Below are positions 1 through 8,227 of a stretch of 64,000 nt of DNA, in pieces. The stretch covers positions 62,001 through 126,000 of the forward strand of contig NZ_JAAKGT010000001.1 of the NCBI RefSeq assembly GCF_011043625.1, read 5' to 3'. The DNA comes from Caulobacter sp. 602-2. Its GTDB lineage: Bacteria; Pseudomonadota; Alphaproteobacteria; Caulobacterales; Caulobacteraceae. The position numbers and the translations under genes are program-made. The notes under the pieces were generated by a model. It was not told where the DNA came from, searched no databases, and saw nothing but the letters and a program-made list of their open reading frames with translations. Position 1 is the stretch's first letter; each line of letters opens with the position of its first letter.

Positions 1-803
1 GTTCGAAAACCTTCCGAGGGCGCTTGCTGGGGGCGGCGTGCGCCGGCCTCCTGGCCCTCGCGGGGCTGGCGGCGCAGGGCGCGCCGGGCCTGGGCGGAAG
101 CGCCCTGGCCATGACCGTCCAGCCCGTCGTCATCGACCTCAAGCCGACCGGTCGGGGCATGTCCCAGATCGTCACGGTGCAGAACACCTTCGCCAACCCG
201 CTGCCGGTCGAACTGCGCGCCGAGGAGCTGTCCTTCGACGAGAAGGGCGCCCACCCCAGCGACACGCCGACCAACGACCTGCTGATCTTTCCGCCCCAGG
301 CGGTGATCCAGCCGGGCGAGACCCAGTCGTTCCGGATCCAGTGGGTGGGCGATCCGGCCCTGGCGCAGAGCAAGCACTACTACGTCACCGTCGCCCAGAT
401 GCCGGTGAAGCTGCCGGAGGGCCAGTCGGCCATCCAGATCCTCTACAACTTCCAGGTCCTGGCCAGCGTCGCGCCTTCGGGCGGCAAGCCGGCCCTGGCC
501 CTGTCCAAGAGCGAGATCGGCGCGGACGCCGACGGCAAGCCCGTCCCGGTCGTCTACGTCGCCAACACGTCCAACACGCACGGATACCTGTCCCGCGGAA
601 AGCTGCGGATCATCGAGAAGGACGCCGCGGGCAAGGCGGTCTTCCAACGGACCATTCCCGGTCCGGAGATCCAACAGACGATCGGCTTCGGCCTGATCGC
701 CCCCGGCCAGACGCGGCGCATCGCCGTTCCCATCGAACTGCCCTTGACGGCGGCAGCAGGAGGCTCCCTTGAGGCCCAATTCTCGTCCGACGAAGGGCGC
801 TAG
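1..803 (+). CDS. Archaic fimbrial chaperone (PapD/CsuC-like), 5' end outside window
   Basis: Periplasmic chaperone that would hold fimbrial subunits and deliver them to the usher encoded next. The frame is open to the left edge and reads through basic residues (SKTFRGR) into a hydrophobic stretch LLGAACAGLLALAGL, so the signal peptide starts before base 1 and the TTG at 24 is probably not the true start. The mature part has the immunoglobulin-like chaperone pattern: an N-terminal strand near TVQPVVIDL, a conserved NTFANPLPVEL strand, QSFRIQW, and a C-terminal domain with VANTSNTHGYLS. It overlaps the usher start by 35 bases, which indicates translational coupling. Family assignment is from pattern and context; the archaic (Csu-type) subclass is inferred from the SCPU subunits nearby. 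Confidence 0.85.
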   Translation, partial: SKTFRGRLLGAACAGLLALAGLAAQGAPGLGGSALAMTVQPVVIDLKPTGRGMSQIVTVQNTFANPLPVELRAEELSFDEKGAHPSDTPTNDLLIFPPQAVIQPGETQSFRIQWVGDPALAQSKHYYVTVAQMPVKLPEGQSAIQILYNFQVLASVAPSGGKPALALSKSEIGADADGKPVPVVYVANTSNTHGYLSRGKLRIIEKDAAGKAVFQRTIPGPEIQQTIGFGLIAPGQTRRIAVPIELPLTAAAGGSLEAQFSSDEGR

Positions 804-3324
804 GTCGCGCGCCTACCGCCGCTGGCTGATGGCGGGATGCCTGGCCGGCGCGGTCCCCTTCGCCGCCCCCTTGGCCGCCCTGGCCGAGCCCATCCCCTAC
901 GCCATGCTGGCGGCGACCCAGGAGCCGACCAGCGCGCCCTCGGCCGGCGCGGCCACCGCGGCCGACGCCCGCCGCCAGCTGAACCCCACGGGCCGCGACG
1001 TGACCCTGACGGTTCCGCTGAAGGACGGCGAGTTCTATGTCGGCGACATGCCGCTGGCGATCTCGGCCGACGGCCAGCTGTCGATGCCGTCGGACCGCCT
1101 GCTCAGCCTGGTCGCGCCGCTGCTCGACGCTCCCGCGGTCGGCGTCCTGCGCACGGCCCTGGCCGGACGCAGCGTGGTCTCGCCCGAGGTGGTCACCTCG
1201 GCCGGCATGACCATGACCTACGATCCCCGGGCGCTCGAACTGCGGATGAACATCCCGCCCGAGCTGAAGGTCGTGCGCAGCCTGCAGGTCACGCCGATGG
1301 ACCGCATGGGCCTTGGCTCCTACATCGCCCCGGCCGGCTTCAGCGGCTATCTCAACATCCGCGGCTCGGTCGACTATGTGGAGCAGGGCTTCGACGAAGG
1401 CTTGGGCGACCCGACCTTCCTGCTCGACAGCGCCGTGCGCCTGAACGGCGTGGTGTTCGAGAACGAGGCCGTCTGGCAGCCCGGTGGCAACGAGGACTTC
1501 CAGCGACTGGGCACGCGCTTCGTCTATGACGACGTCAAGAACGTGCTGCGCTGGACCGCCGGCGACCTGCAGGCCGTCGGTCGCGGCTTTCAGTCCGCGC
1601 CCGACATGGCGGGCCTGTCGATCTACCGCTCCTACAGCGTGCTGCAGCCCCAGACGATCGCCCGTCCGCGTGGTCGCGAGAGCTTCACCCTGGCCCGGAC
1701 CTCCGACGTCAGCGTGATCCTCAACAACCAGCTGACCCGGCGCATCCGCCTGGATCCCGGCCGATACAACGTGCGCGACTTCCCGTTCGCGCAGGGCGCC
1801 AACGACGTCCGCCTGGTCATCGAAGACGACACCGGCCGTCGCGAGACGCTGCAGTTCAACGTCTTCTTCGACCGCTCGCAACTGGATCCGGGACTGTCGG
1901 AGTTCGGCCTGTTCGCCGGCGTGAAGGCGCCGCTGCTGCTCGACGGTCCCGACTATACCGAGGAGTGGACGGTCAGCGGCTTCTATCGCCGCGGCATCAC
2001 CGACCGGGTGACCCTGGGCGTCAACGGCCAGGCCGACGACACCACGGTGATGATGGGCGCCGAAGGCCTGTTCGGCACCAAGATCGGCACGCTCGGCGTC
2101 GACTTCGCGCTGTCGCACATCGACACCTACGGCTCGGGCTATGCGGCGATCGTCAGCTTCCAGCGGCTGTTCCAGTTCGCCGGCGGCCGCGCCGACGCCC
2201 TGAACCTGTCGTTCGAGACCCGCAGCCGCGAGTTCGGGCCGGTGGGAACCTTCGTTCCCGACAACCGCTACAACTACGAGATCGGGGTCGGCTACTCGCA
2301 CGCCTTCAGCGACGCGATCTACGCCAGCTTCGACGGCCGCTATTCCAGCGGTCGGGACGAGTTCCCCGACGCCAGCGCCTACCGGCTCGGCATGGGCTAT
2401 CGCCTGACCTCGAACCTCGCGATCACGGCCAACGTCATGTACGACGACGTGCCCGGCCGCCGCGAGACCTCGGCCCTGATCTCGCTGTCCTGGCAGTTCT
2501 CGAACAATTCGAGCCTGCGGGCCGAGTACGACGGCCGCGAGGACCGGGCGCGGATCGCCTACCAGACGATCCACGGCCAGGGCGTGGGCTCCTACAACGC
2601 CTTCGCCGAGGTTTCGCGCTCGCCCGACGACTCCGCCTTCAACGGCAGCGTCAACTACATCGCCAATCGGGCGGAGCTGGGCCTGTCGCATTTCCAGGCC
2701 TTCGACGGCCCGGACAACGGCCGCACCTCGCTGCGCGTCGGCACCTCGATCGGCTTCGCCGACGGCGCGGTGTCGGTCGGCCGGCCGATCTACGACAGCT
2801 TCGCCATCGTCAAGGGCCACAAGAGCCTGAAGGGCGCCGACGTCGTCGTGAACCCGACCCCGTTCGGCTACACCTCGAACACGGGCGAGCTGGGCACGGC
2901 GCTGGAAACCAACCTGGCGGCCTATGCCGAGCGGACCATCACCGTCGACGCGCCCAACGCGCCGGCCGGCTATGATCTCGGCTCTGGCTCCTTCCGGGTC
3001 TTCCCGCCTTATCGCTCGGGCTATCGCCTGGAGGTCGGGTCGGACTACTCGATCACCGCCATCGGTCGCTTGGTCGACGCGGACGGCCAGCCGCTCGCGC
3101 TGGTGTCGGGTCGCGCGGTCGAGGTCGCCCAGGGCGGCAAGAGCGAGCCGATCACCATCTTCACCAACCGCGTCGGCCGCTTCGGCGCCTCGGGCCTGCG
3201 GCCCGGCCGCTGGCGGCTGGAAATGGGGACGACGCCCCCGACGGTCTACTACCTCGACGTGCCGCAAAGCGCCGAGGGCTTCGTCAAGGCTGGGGACCTC
3301 AAGCCCAACGCGTCCGGAGGCTGA
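769..3324 (+). CDS. Outer-membrane usher (FimD/CsuD-like)
   Basis: Outer-membrane pore that would assemble and export the fimbria, 851 aa. TTG start at 769 preceded by AGGAGG at 758-763, five bases away, inside the end of the chaperone gene. An export signal ends near the first 45 residues (hydrophobic MAGCLAGAVPFAAPLAALA). The middle has usher-like strands such as ILNNQLTRRIRLDPGRYNV and the plug-type segment around residues 300-380; the C-terminal part carries small beta domains near GSFRVFPPYRSGYRLEVG. Aromatic-glycine beta-barrel strands are frequent. Length fits ushers (about 800-850). It sits between chaperone and tip subunit in one operon, the usual order csuC-csuD-csuE. Confidence 0.88.
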   Translation: MRPNSRPTKGARSRAYRRWLMAGCLAGAVPFAAPLAALAEPIPYAMLAATQEPTSAPSAGAATAADARRQLNPTGRDVTLTVPLKDGEFYVGDMPLAISADGQLSMPSDRLLSLVAPLLDAPAVGVLRTALAGRSVVSPEVVTSAGMTMTYDPRALELRMNIPPELKVVRSLQVTPMDRMGLGSYIAPAGFSGYLNIRGSVDYVEQGFDEGLGDPTFLLDSAVRLNGVVFENEAVWQPGGNEDFQRLGTRFVYDDVKNVLRWTAGDLQAVGRGFQSAPDMAGLSIYRSYSVLQPQTIARPRGRESFTLARTSDVSVILNNQLTRRIRLDPGRYNVRDFPFAQGANDVRLVIEDDTGRRETLQFNVFFDRSQLDPGLSEFGLFAGVKAPLLLDGPDYTEEWTVSGFYRRGITDRVTLGVNGQADDTTVMMGAEGLFGTKIGTLGVDFALSHIDTYGSGYAAIVSFQRLFQFAGGRADALNLSFETRSREFGPVGTFVPDNRYNYEIGVGYSHAFSDAIYASFDGRYSSGRDEFPDASAYRLGMGYRLTSNLAITANVMYDDVPGRRETSALISLSWQFSNNSSLRAEYDGREDRARIAYQTIHGQGVGSYNAFAEVSRSPDDSAFNGSVNYIANRAELGLSHFQAFDGPDNGRTSLRVGTSIGFADGAVSVGRPIYDSFAIVKGHKSLKGADVVVNPTPFGYTSNTGELGTALETNLAAYAERTITVDAPNAPAGYDLGSGSFRVFPPYRSGYRLEVGSDYSITAIGRLVDADGQPLALVSGRAVEVAQGGKSEPITIFTNRVGRFGASGLRPGRWRLEMGTTPPTVYYLDVPQSAEGFVKAGDLKPNASGG

Positions 3325-3325
3325 C

Positions 3326-4321
3326 ATGAAACGCCGATCGCATTCCCTGCTCATCGGACTGGCCGCCGGCGTTGGCGGGATCCTGCTGGTCTCGGGCGTG
3401 GCCCAGGCCCAGTGCGTGACCTTCGATCCCGTCGTGCTGTCGGGCACCTTCGACCCCTTCAACCCGACCGGCACGACGGTGCAGACCCTGGCGATCACCG
3501 CCCGGCGTCCGCCGGCGGTCGGCGGCAAGAAGACGCAGGAGGTGAACTTCATCTACCTGCGCCGGCCGGACACGCCCTCGAGCCTGACGATCGTCCAGAC
3601 CTCCACCGGCGGGCAGATCCTCGAAAATCCGCCCGGGCACGTACTCGACCCCAACAACGTCAATCCCAACGAGGTCGAGCTGAACTTCGGCGGGGTGGGC
3701 CAGCCCGACGTGCAGACGTTCATGGTGACGATCACCGTGCCCAGCGGCGCCGACCTGCCGGCGGGGACGACCGACCTCTATCTGGACCAGAAGTACTACT
3801 GCAAGCGCACCGGCGGCGCGGCTGACGAGCAGGGCGTGATCGCCAACTCGCTCGACATCCGCATCAATGTGCTCAGCGCCCTGCAGGCCAGCTTCGTTGG
3901 TCCGGCGCTGGACTTCGGTGAGATCGGCACGTTGACGACGGCCTCGCTGCCGTCGACGCCCAACTCGGTCAAGCAGCGCACCGGCAACGTGCGCGTGGCC
4001 AGCTCGGGTCCGTACTCGGTGGCGCTGACCTCGGCCAACCAGTTCCGCATGACCTATGCCGGCGGCAACCTGGGCACGACCAACCAGCGGATTCCTTACC
4101 AGTTGGACTTCCTGGGGCAGAGCAAGACCACGGCCTCGCCGACCTTCAACACCGTCACCTGCGCCCGCGCGGGCCTGTCGGGTCAGTACCTGGCGGTGAC
4201 GCCGACCCTGCTGGAAGGCGGCGCGGGCAAGGTTCCGTCGCCCAACTACCAGGACATCCTGACGGTGACCGTGACGCCCCTGGCCGTGCCGACGGCCACC
4301 ACCCCCGTCGCCTGCATGTGA
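3326..4321 (+). CDS. SCPU-domain fimbrial subunit, probable tip adhesin (CsuE-like)
   Basis: 331 aa secreted protein with a signal peptide (MKRRSHSLLIGLAAGV...VAQA) followed by QCVTFDP. Two spore-coat-U-like halves are suggested: residues about 28-185 and about 190-331, the second opening LSALQASFVGPALDFGEIG and ending in Cys-Met. Two-domain SCPU proteins encoded right after an archaic usher are typically the tip adhesin (CsuE in Acinetobacter). ATG at 3326 follows the usher stop by one base, with CGGAGG at 3315-3320. Major pilin subunits are not in the window and are expected to the left. Adhesin role is inference from position and domain count. Confidence 0.8.
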   Translation: MKRRSHSLLIGLAAGVGGILLVSGVAQAQCVTFDPVVLSGTFDPFNPTGTTVQTLAITARRPPAVGGKKTQEVNFIYLRRPDTPSSLTIVQTSTGGQILENPPGHVLDPNNVNPNEVELNFGGVGQPDVQTFMVTITVPSGADLPAGTTDLYLDQKYYCKRTGGAADEQGVIANSLDIRINVLSALQASFVGPALDFGEIGTLTTASLPSTPNSVKQRTGNVRVASSGPYSVALTSANQFRMTYAGGNLGTTNQRIPYQLDFLGQSKTTASPTFNTVTCARAGLSGQYLAVTPTLLEGGAGKVPSPNYQDILTVTVTPLAVPTATTPVACM

Positions 4322-4337
4322 CCTCGGCCCAGCCTGA

Positions 4338-4376
4338 AAAAGCCCCGCCGGCGCGAGCCGACGGGGCTTTCTTTTT
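4338..4376 (+). terminator. Terminator of the chaperone-usher operon
   Basis: AAAGCCCCG at 4338-4346 pairs with CGGGGCTTT at 4362-4370, with extra CGG/CCG pairing inside, followed by a T-rich run to 4376. It lies 17 bases after the SCPU stop codon. Confidence 0.85.
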
Positions 4377-4413
4377 GCCGACCGCCCGGGGGGAAGGGCG
4401 GAGCAAAACGGTG

Positions 4414-4818
4414 TCAGAGCGCGGTGATGTTCACCGACAGGTCGCCGACCTGGCCGGCGTCGGCGCCGGGGTCCAGGCGCAGGCTGTGGCTCTGCGAGGC
4501 CGCGGTGCTCGAGCGGCTGATCAGGGTGACGCCGGTCGACGACAGCTGGATCTTCTGGCCGTCGACATAGACGGCGGCGTCGGTCAGGCCCTGGGCGTGC
4601 GTCAGGCGCACTTCGTAGCCCGAAGCGCTGTTGCAGAACTCGGTCATGCGGCCCAGGTCGGTCGGCTCGGCGGCCGAGGCGGTGGTGGCGTCGAGATTGA
4701 CGCGGCAGATGACCGGCACGTGCCCTTCGAGACGAAGCTCGTAGCTGGCCGGCGCGGCGGAGGCGGTGGTGGCGGCCAGAGCGGTGAAGGCGGCGGCCAG
4801 GATCATCGGAAAGCGCAT
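4414..4818 (-). CDS. Small single-domain SCPU (spore coat U) secreted protein
   Basis: 134 aa from the ATG at 4818, chosen because it gives a clean signal peptide (MRFPMILAAAFTALAATTASA); an ATG at 4854 would add 12 residues but has no ribosome binding site. Mature part begins APASYELRLEGHVPVICRV and has two cysteines (VICRV and EFCNS) that could form the SCPU disulfide. It ends VNITAL, a strand that could act as donor or acceptor in subunit chains. It converges on the chaperone-usher operon and has its own upstream region, so it is a separately expressed fimbria-type subunit. Whether it uses the neighbouring usher is inference. Confidence 0.75.
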   Translation of the reverse strand: MRFPMILAAAFTALAATTASAAPASYELRLEGHVPVICRVNLDATTASAAEPTDLGRMTEFCNSASGYEVRLTHAQGLTDAAVYVDGQKIQLSSTGVTLISRSSTAASQSHSLRLDPGADAGQVGDLSVNITAL

Positions 4819-4929
4819 TGCAAACCCCAAGAGTGAGGATGATGGGAGGATCATCGCGAGGGAGGGTTAAGCAGAGCGCCCTAAAGCATGGTAAACGATT
4901 TGCATAGTAAGAATGACAGGGTGTCGCAC

Positions 4930-4944
4930 TTAAATATTGTCTAA
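4930..4944 (+). promoter_or_regulatory. CtrA-like site upstream of the SCPU gene
   Basis: TTAA-N7-CTAA, seven of eight bases of the Caulobacter CtrA consensus TTAA-N7-TTAA, about 110 bases upstream of the 4818 start and inside the loop of the 13-base inverted repeat. The surrounding DNA is AT-rich, so chance occurrence is quite possible. Confidence 0.3.
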
Positions 4945-5063
4945 ATCCAATGTTTAACGTGTATTGCGTAGTGCATTCTTACTATGGGCAATGCAAAGCG
5001 CGCCGCGAGCTTGGCCGCGGCGTGGAATGTTCGGTTGTGCTGGGAGTGCCGAGCGATCGACCG

Positions 5064-5107
5064 GCGCCGGGTCTGGACGAGGGGGTGCTGATGTCCAGAC
5101 CCGGCGC
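5064..5107. repeat. Perfect 15-bp inverted repeat with 14-base loop
   Basis: Bases 5064-5078 are the exact reverse complement of 5093-5107 (core GTCTGGAC / GTCCAGAC). The loop is GAGGGGGTGCTGAT. There is no T-run on either side, so it is not an ordinary intrinsic terminator; it could be an RNA structure or a protein site. Confidence 0.75.
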
Positions 5108-5210
5108 TCGGCGGGCGGGGCGCGCCGCCGAGGATCGTCGATGGCGTTGCGGACAGCCTCGGCGAGCCGGTCATTCGTCGCGGCGGTGACAAAACGGGGG
5201 GATTTGCCCT

Positions 5211-5244
5211 CGCGACCTGTAAATATTAACATATACAGATCGCG
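5211..5244. promoter_or_regulatory. 34-bp operator-like dyad
   Basis: Arms of 11 bases, 5211-5221 (ending CTGTA) and 5234-5244 (starting TACAG), match at 10 of 11 positions around a 12-base AT-rich centre. CTGTA...TACAG half-sites recall LuxR-family operators, but the spacing differs from the classical lux box. It lies 50 bases beyond the end of the LuxR gene. Confidence 0.45.
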
Positions 5245-5294
5245 CGACAATAACTCACTCTTACTAATGGCAAGAATAGTTGCCTATAGATATT

Positions 5295-5921
5295 TCATTC
5301 AAGGATGTCGGCCGAAGAAATAACCGAGACCAATTCGGCCTGGCGGTGAACGCCAACCTTGACCATGGCCGAGGCCATCTGCACGCGCAGGGTGTTGATG
5401 CTGACCTTGCGCTCGGCGGCGATCTCGGCCGGCTCGCGGCCCTGGGCCACGCGCGAGACGATCTCGGCCTCGGCGGGCGAGAAGTTGAACATCATGCGCG
5501 CGCGCTCGGCGATGTGCGGCGAGGCGCGGCCGACCTCGCGCACGGTGACCAGCGCGCAGCGGAAGCCGCTGTCGTCGGTGCTGAAGGGTTCGATCAGGAC
5601 CACCAGCGGCTTCTGGCTGCGCGAGCGGTGGATCAGCATCGCGCCCGAGCGGCCCTGGCGCACGGCCGCGGCGATGCGGTTGTGCAGGGCTTCGGACTCG
5701 AAGCCGTTCTCGGCCGTCAGCAGGCCGCCTTTCTCGGCCAGGCCGTCGCCTTGCGCGACGTAGCTCCAGGCCATGTCGTTGGCCGCGTAGACGCAGCCTT
5801 CGCTGTCGGCGACGATGACGCCGAAGTTCACCAGATTGAGGATCGCGTTGGCGACGTGCGACTCGAACACGCCGCGTTCGACCTCCGAATCCACCACCTC
5901 GATCATCTTTATCAGTCCCAT
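5295..5921 (-). CDS. PAS-like sensor/LuxR-type HTH transcription regulator
   Basis: 208 aa cytoplasmic regulator. Residues about 20-130 look like a PAS fold (NLVNFGVIVADSEG and YAANDMAW), and residues about 140-205 are a LuxR/GerE helix-turn-helix (FNFSPAEAEIVSRVAQG, EIAAERKVSINTLRVQM). No receiver domain and no acyl-homoserine-lactone domain are seen. It lies between the chaperone-usher and tad pilus loci, is transcribed away from the tad genes, and is a natural candidate to control one or both; this is inference. A second ATG at 5906 is an alternative start. Confidence 0.8.
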   Translation of the reverse strand: MGLIKMIEVVDSEVERGVFESHVANAILNLVNFGVIVADSEGCVYAANDMAWSYVAQGDGLAEKGGLLTAENGFESEALHNRIAAAVRQGRSGAMLIHRSRSQKPLVVLIEPFSTDDSGFRCALVTVREVGRASPHIAERARMMFNFSPAEAEIVSRVAQGREPAEIAAERKVSINTLRVQMASAMVKVGVHRQAELVSVISSADILE

Positions 5922-6212
5922 GTGCGACGCCCCGTAAGGATCGCCGCCGGTGCAGGAAGAAAGATCAGGTCCGAGATCGCGATAAAACTCTCGATTGCAA
6001 TGCTGTCGCGATTAAAAACCATATTGCTTTATTCTGCCCGCCGACGGCTGGTTTACTGATTGGATATTATTTCCGACGGGCTCGCATACCCTGCATTGGG
6101 TAGCTGAAATGACTAAACCAGGAAGACAACGCTATCAGATCTGCGCGAAAAACGTGGTTTTCTCCTGTCAGGAGATAATCGCGCAAATACAGGAGATCGC
6201 CTTTTCTTGCTT
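5922..6212. other. AT-rich intergenic region between LuxR start and cpaA end
   Basis: 291 bases without a gene. It must carry the promoter of the leftward LuxR gene. It also holds a 15-base palindrome TCTCCTGTCAGGAGA (6161-6175) and a second direct copy of CAGGAGAT 21 bases from the first (6169-6176 and 6190-6197). Confidence 0.7.
6161..6197. promoter_or_regulatory. Palindrome plus direct repeat CAGGAGAT
   Basis: TCTCCTG-T-CAGGAGA is a 7+7 inverted repeat; CAGGAGAT recurs exactly 21 bases downstream, i.e. two helical turns away. This arrangement suits a dimeric regulator binding twice. No regulator can be named. Confidence 0.4.
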
Positions 6213-6719
6213 TCAAAGTTGTAAGTGGGTCAGGCGCTGGCTGATCGCCAGCATTCCCGTGGTCGTGCCGACGTGCAGGGCGCCGACCGCGATGGCCACG
6301 CCGTAGGGCACGCCCGCGCGGCCGCGGATCCAGCCGCCGAAGGCTCCGGCGTAGGGCCGGGCGGCCAGGGCCACCAGCGCCAGGGCGCCGCCGGCGATGG
6401 CCGTGGCCACCAGCAGCAGCAGCAGGTTCTCCATTCCCGCGAACAACGCCGCCACGGCCAGCAGCTTGACGTCGCCGGCCCCGACCAGCCGCCGCGCGAA
6501 CATCGGCACGCCGGCCAGCATCACCAGGCCGAAGGCGCAGAAGCTCGACAGCCAGTTGGGCGTCGACCAGGTCAGCAGCTGGGCGAACAGGAAAAGCACG
6601 GCCAGGGCCGCGACGGTCCAGTTGGGGATCTTGCGCGTCCAGGCGTCCCAGCCGGCGGCGACGATGAACAGCACGGCGTAGGCGACCGAGCCGGTCAGGC
6701 GAACGAGGTCGATTTCCAT
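6213..6719 (-). CDS. cpaA: CpaA/TadV prepilin peptidase (A24 family)
   Basis: 168 aa polytopic inner-membrane aspartic peptidase that would cleave the leader of the Flp pilin PilA and the TadE/F pseudopilins. The two catalytic Asp are visible in GWDAWTRKIPN and in the GxGD motif GAGDVKLL. About five hydrophobic segments. AGGAGA precedes the ATG. It is the last gene of the leftward tad operon, 21 bases after tadD; in Caulobacter crescentus cpaA follows pilA directly, so its place at the distal end is a rearranged order. Confidence 0.9.
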   Translation of the reverse strand: MEIDLVRLTGSVAYAVLFIVAAGWDAWTRKIPNWTVAALAVLFLFAQLLTWSTPNWLSSFCAFGLVMLAGVPMFARRLVGAGDVKLLAVAALFAGMENLLLLLVATAIAGGALALVALAARPYAGAFGGWIRGRAGVPYGVAIAVGALHVGTTTGMLAISQRLTHLQL

Positions 6720-6740
6720 CGGAGGATCTCCTGATCGGTC

Positions 6741-7256
6741 TTACGAGCCGCCGCCGGGCATGGGGACGATCTCGGCCGGCGGTCCGCCGGCCAGGGTCGT
6801 CTGGGGCTCGGCCAGGGCCTGCAGCACGCCGGCCGGCGGCTCGCGGCCCTGCAGGCGGGCCGAATAGGCCATGTTGCCAAGCACGATGCGCGAGTGCGGA
6901 TCGACCGCCAGGGCCTGGGTGTAGTAGCGCTCGCTGAGGTCGAAGCGGCCCAACTTGTCGTAGACCACGCCCTGGGCGTTCAGCACCCGCACGTCGGTCG
7001 GCGCACGGGTCGCCGCCAGTTGCAGCAGCTCCAGCGCCAGGGCGTAGTCCCGCGCCTTGATGGCCTCCGCCGCGCGGCCGTAGAGCCGGTCGACCGCCGC
7101 GGCCGGATCGGGCGGGGGCAGGGCCGCCAGGGCGCGGATCTCGGTCTGCGCCGGCTTGGGGCCCATCAGGGCGCTGGCCAGCTGCTTGAGGGTGGCGCAG
7201 CCCGACAGCGGGACGAGCAGGGCGCAGGCGGCGGAAGCGACGAGCAGTTTGCGCAT
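6741..7256 (-). CDS. tadD: TadD-like TPR lipoprotein of the tad pilus
   Basis: 171 aa. Lipoprotein signal peptide MRKLLVASAACALLVPLSGC with lipobox LSGC, then tetratricopeptide helices at about residues 55-150 (AAEAIKARDYALALELL; NAQGVVYDKLGRFDLSERYYTQ shortened here to its TPR pattern). Start at 7256 is two bases beyond the tadC stop, with AAAAGG upstream. TadD proteins act as pilotins/assembly factors for the outer-membrane secretin in tad systems. The frame stays open far upstream, but that extension is only a shadow of tadC/tadB. Confidence 0.85.
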   Translation of the reverse strand: MRKLLVASAACALLVPLSGCATLKQLASALMGPKPAQTEIRALAALPPPDPAAAVDRLYGRAAEAIKARDYALALELLQLAATRAPTDVRVLNAQGVVYDKLGRFDLSERYYTQALAVDPHSRIVLGNMAYSARLQGREPPAGVLQALAEPQTTLAGGPPAEIVPMPGGGS

Positions 7257-7258
7257 CT

Positions 7259-8218
7259 CTAGTGCCTTTTCATGGCGGGCATGAGGTTGTGGACGACGTC
7301 GAGGCCGGCGGGCAGCAGCAGGGCGGTGATGATCACCGGCAGGATGCAGGCCACCAGCGGGATGGTCAGCAGCACCGGGATGCGCATGGCCTTCTCCTCG
7401 CCGCGCAGGAAGCGACGCTCGCGCAGTTCGCCCGAGTAGGAGCGCAGGGTCTGGGTGATGCTGGCGCCCAGGCTGTCGGTCTGGATCATCAGGGCGGCGA
7501 AGGCGCGCAGGGCGTCGACATTGACCCGGTCGGCCATCCGCCGCAGGGCGTCGGCGCGGCTGCGGCCGGCGCGCAGTTCCTGCGAGACCTGGCTGAACTC
7601 GCGCGCGATGTCGGCGTGCGAGGGCTTGATCTCCTGGCTGACGCGGATGAAGGCCGCATCCACGCCCAGGCCCGCCTCGACGCAGACCACCATCAGGTCC
7701 AGGGCGTCGGGGAACTGGTTCTCCAGTCGCTCGCGGCGTCCGACCGCCCTCAGGTCGACGATGATCGCGGGGATCACCAGGCCAAGGCCGCACAGAAGCA
7801 GGGCGCCGGCGATCAGCGGCAGTCCGACCACGGGCTTGGCCGACAGCTTCTGGGCCAGCAGCAGGATGGCCGGCAGGCCGACGGCGCTCAGCACCCGCAC
7901 CAGGAAGTAGCCCGGCACGGCGGCCGGTCCCTCGAAGCCGGCCTCGGCCAGGGTCTTGGCCAGGCGCGAGCGCTTTTCGGCGGTCTCGGCCCTCGGCGCC
8001 TTGGCCTGCAGCCAGCCCAGCAGAGGGGTCTTGGGCTTGGAGTCCTTGAGCAGCCCGCCCGCGGGGCCCGTCGCCAGGGCCGCGCCGCCGGCGGCCCGCT
8101 CGCGCATGCGCCGCTTCAGGGCCGCGCCGGTGTCGACCTGGCGGAAGACCAGCAGGGCCATGGCGCCCACCGCCAGGAAGACGGCGACCTGCAGTCCGAC
8201 GGAAAGGAAAAGGTCCAT
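7259..8218 (-). CDS. tadC: TadC inner-membrane platform protein (GspF family)
   Basis: 319 aa. Hydrophobic N-terminal segment (LQVAVFLAVGAMALLVF), two central membrane segments (about residues 110-160) and a C-terminal pair after the T2SSF domain. T2SSF-like sequence ALDLMVVCVEAGLGVDAAF and the helix with ISQEIK/SQVSQELR. Works with TadB as the platform for the CpaF ATPase. Starts 10 bases after tadB ends. Confidence 0.9.
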   Translation of the reverse strand: MDLFLSVGLQVAVFLAVGAMALLVFRQVDTGAALKRRMRERAAGGAALATGPAGGLLKDSKPKTPLLGWLQAKAPRAETAEKRSRLAKTLAEAGFEGPAAVPGYFLVRVLSAVGLPAILLLAQKLSAKPVVGLPLIAGALLLCGLGLVIPAIIVDLRAVGRRERLENQFPDALDLMVVCVEAGLGVDAAFIRVSQEIKPSHADIAREFSQVSQELRAGRSRADALRRMADRVNVDALRAFAALMIQTDSLGASITQTLRSYSGELRERRFLRGEEKAMRIPVLLTIPLVACILPVIITALLLPAGLDVVHNLMPAMKRH

Positions 8219-8227
8219 GGCGAGGCC

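Larger units (their letters stand above)
4855..5294. other. Palindrome-rich intergenic region without a convincing gene
   Basis: No reading frame here looks like a gene. It holds a 13-base inverted repeat CATAGTAAGAATG (4903-4915) / CATTCTTACTATG (4974-4986) flanking an AT-rich core with a CtrA-like TTAA-N7-CTAA (4930-4944); a perfect 15-base inverted repeat 5064-5078 / 5093-5107 with a 14-base loop; an imperfect 34-base dyad 5211-5244; and a GGCAA-N6-TTGCC dyad at 5269-5284. The region is bounded by the start of the SCPU gene (leftward) and the end of the LuxR gene. Confidence 0.7.

Noticed and set aside
610-3552. 980-residue frame opposite the usher gene
   Set aside because: Shadow of the usher frame in very GC-rich DNA; no family features.
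5211-5244. lux-box (acyl-homoserine-lactone LuxR) reading of the CTGTA...TACAG dyad
   Set aside because: Spacing of 12 between half-sites rather than six, and the nearby LuxR protein has a PAS-like, not an autoinducer-binding, N-terminus.
4954-5250. Possible small gene on the minus strand (98 codons) in the palindrome-rich region
   Set aside because: Starts at TTG without a ribosome site, spans the perfect 15-bp hairpin, and its second half is low-complexity proline/arginine; not convincing.
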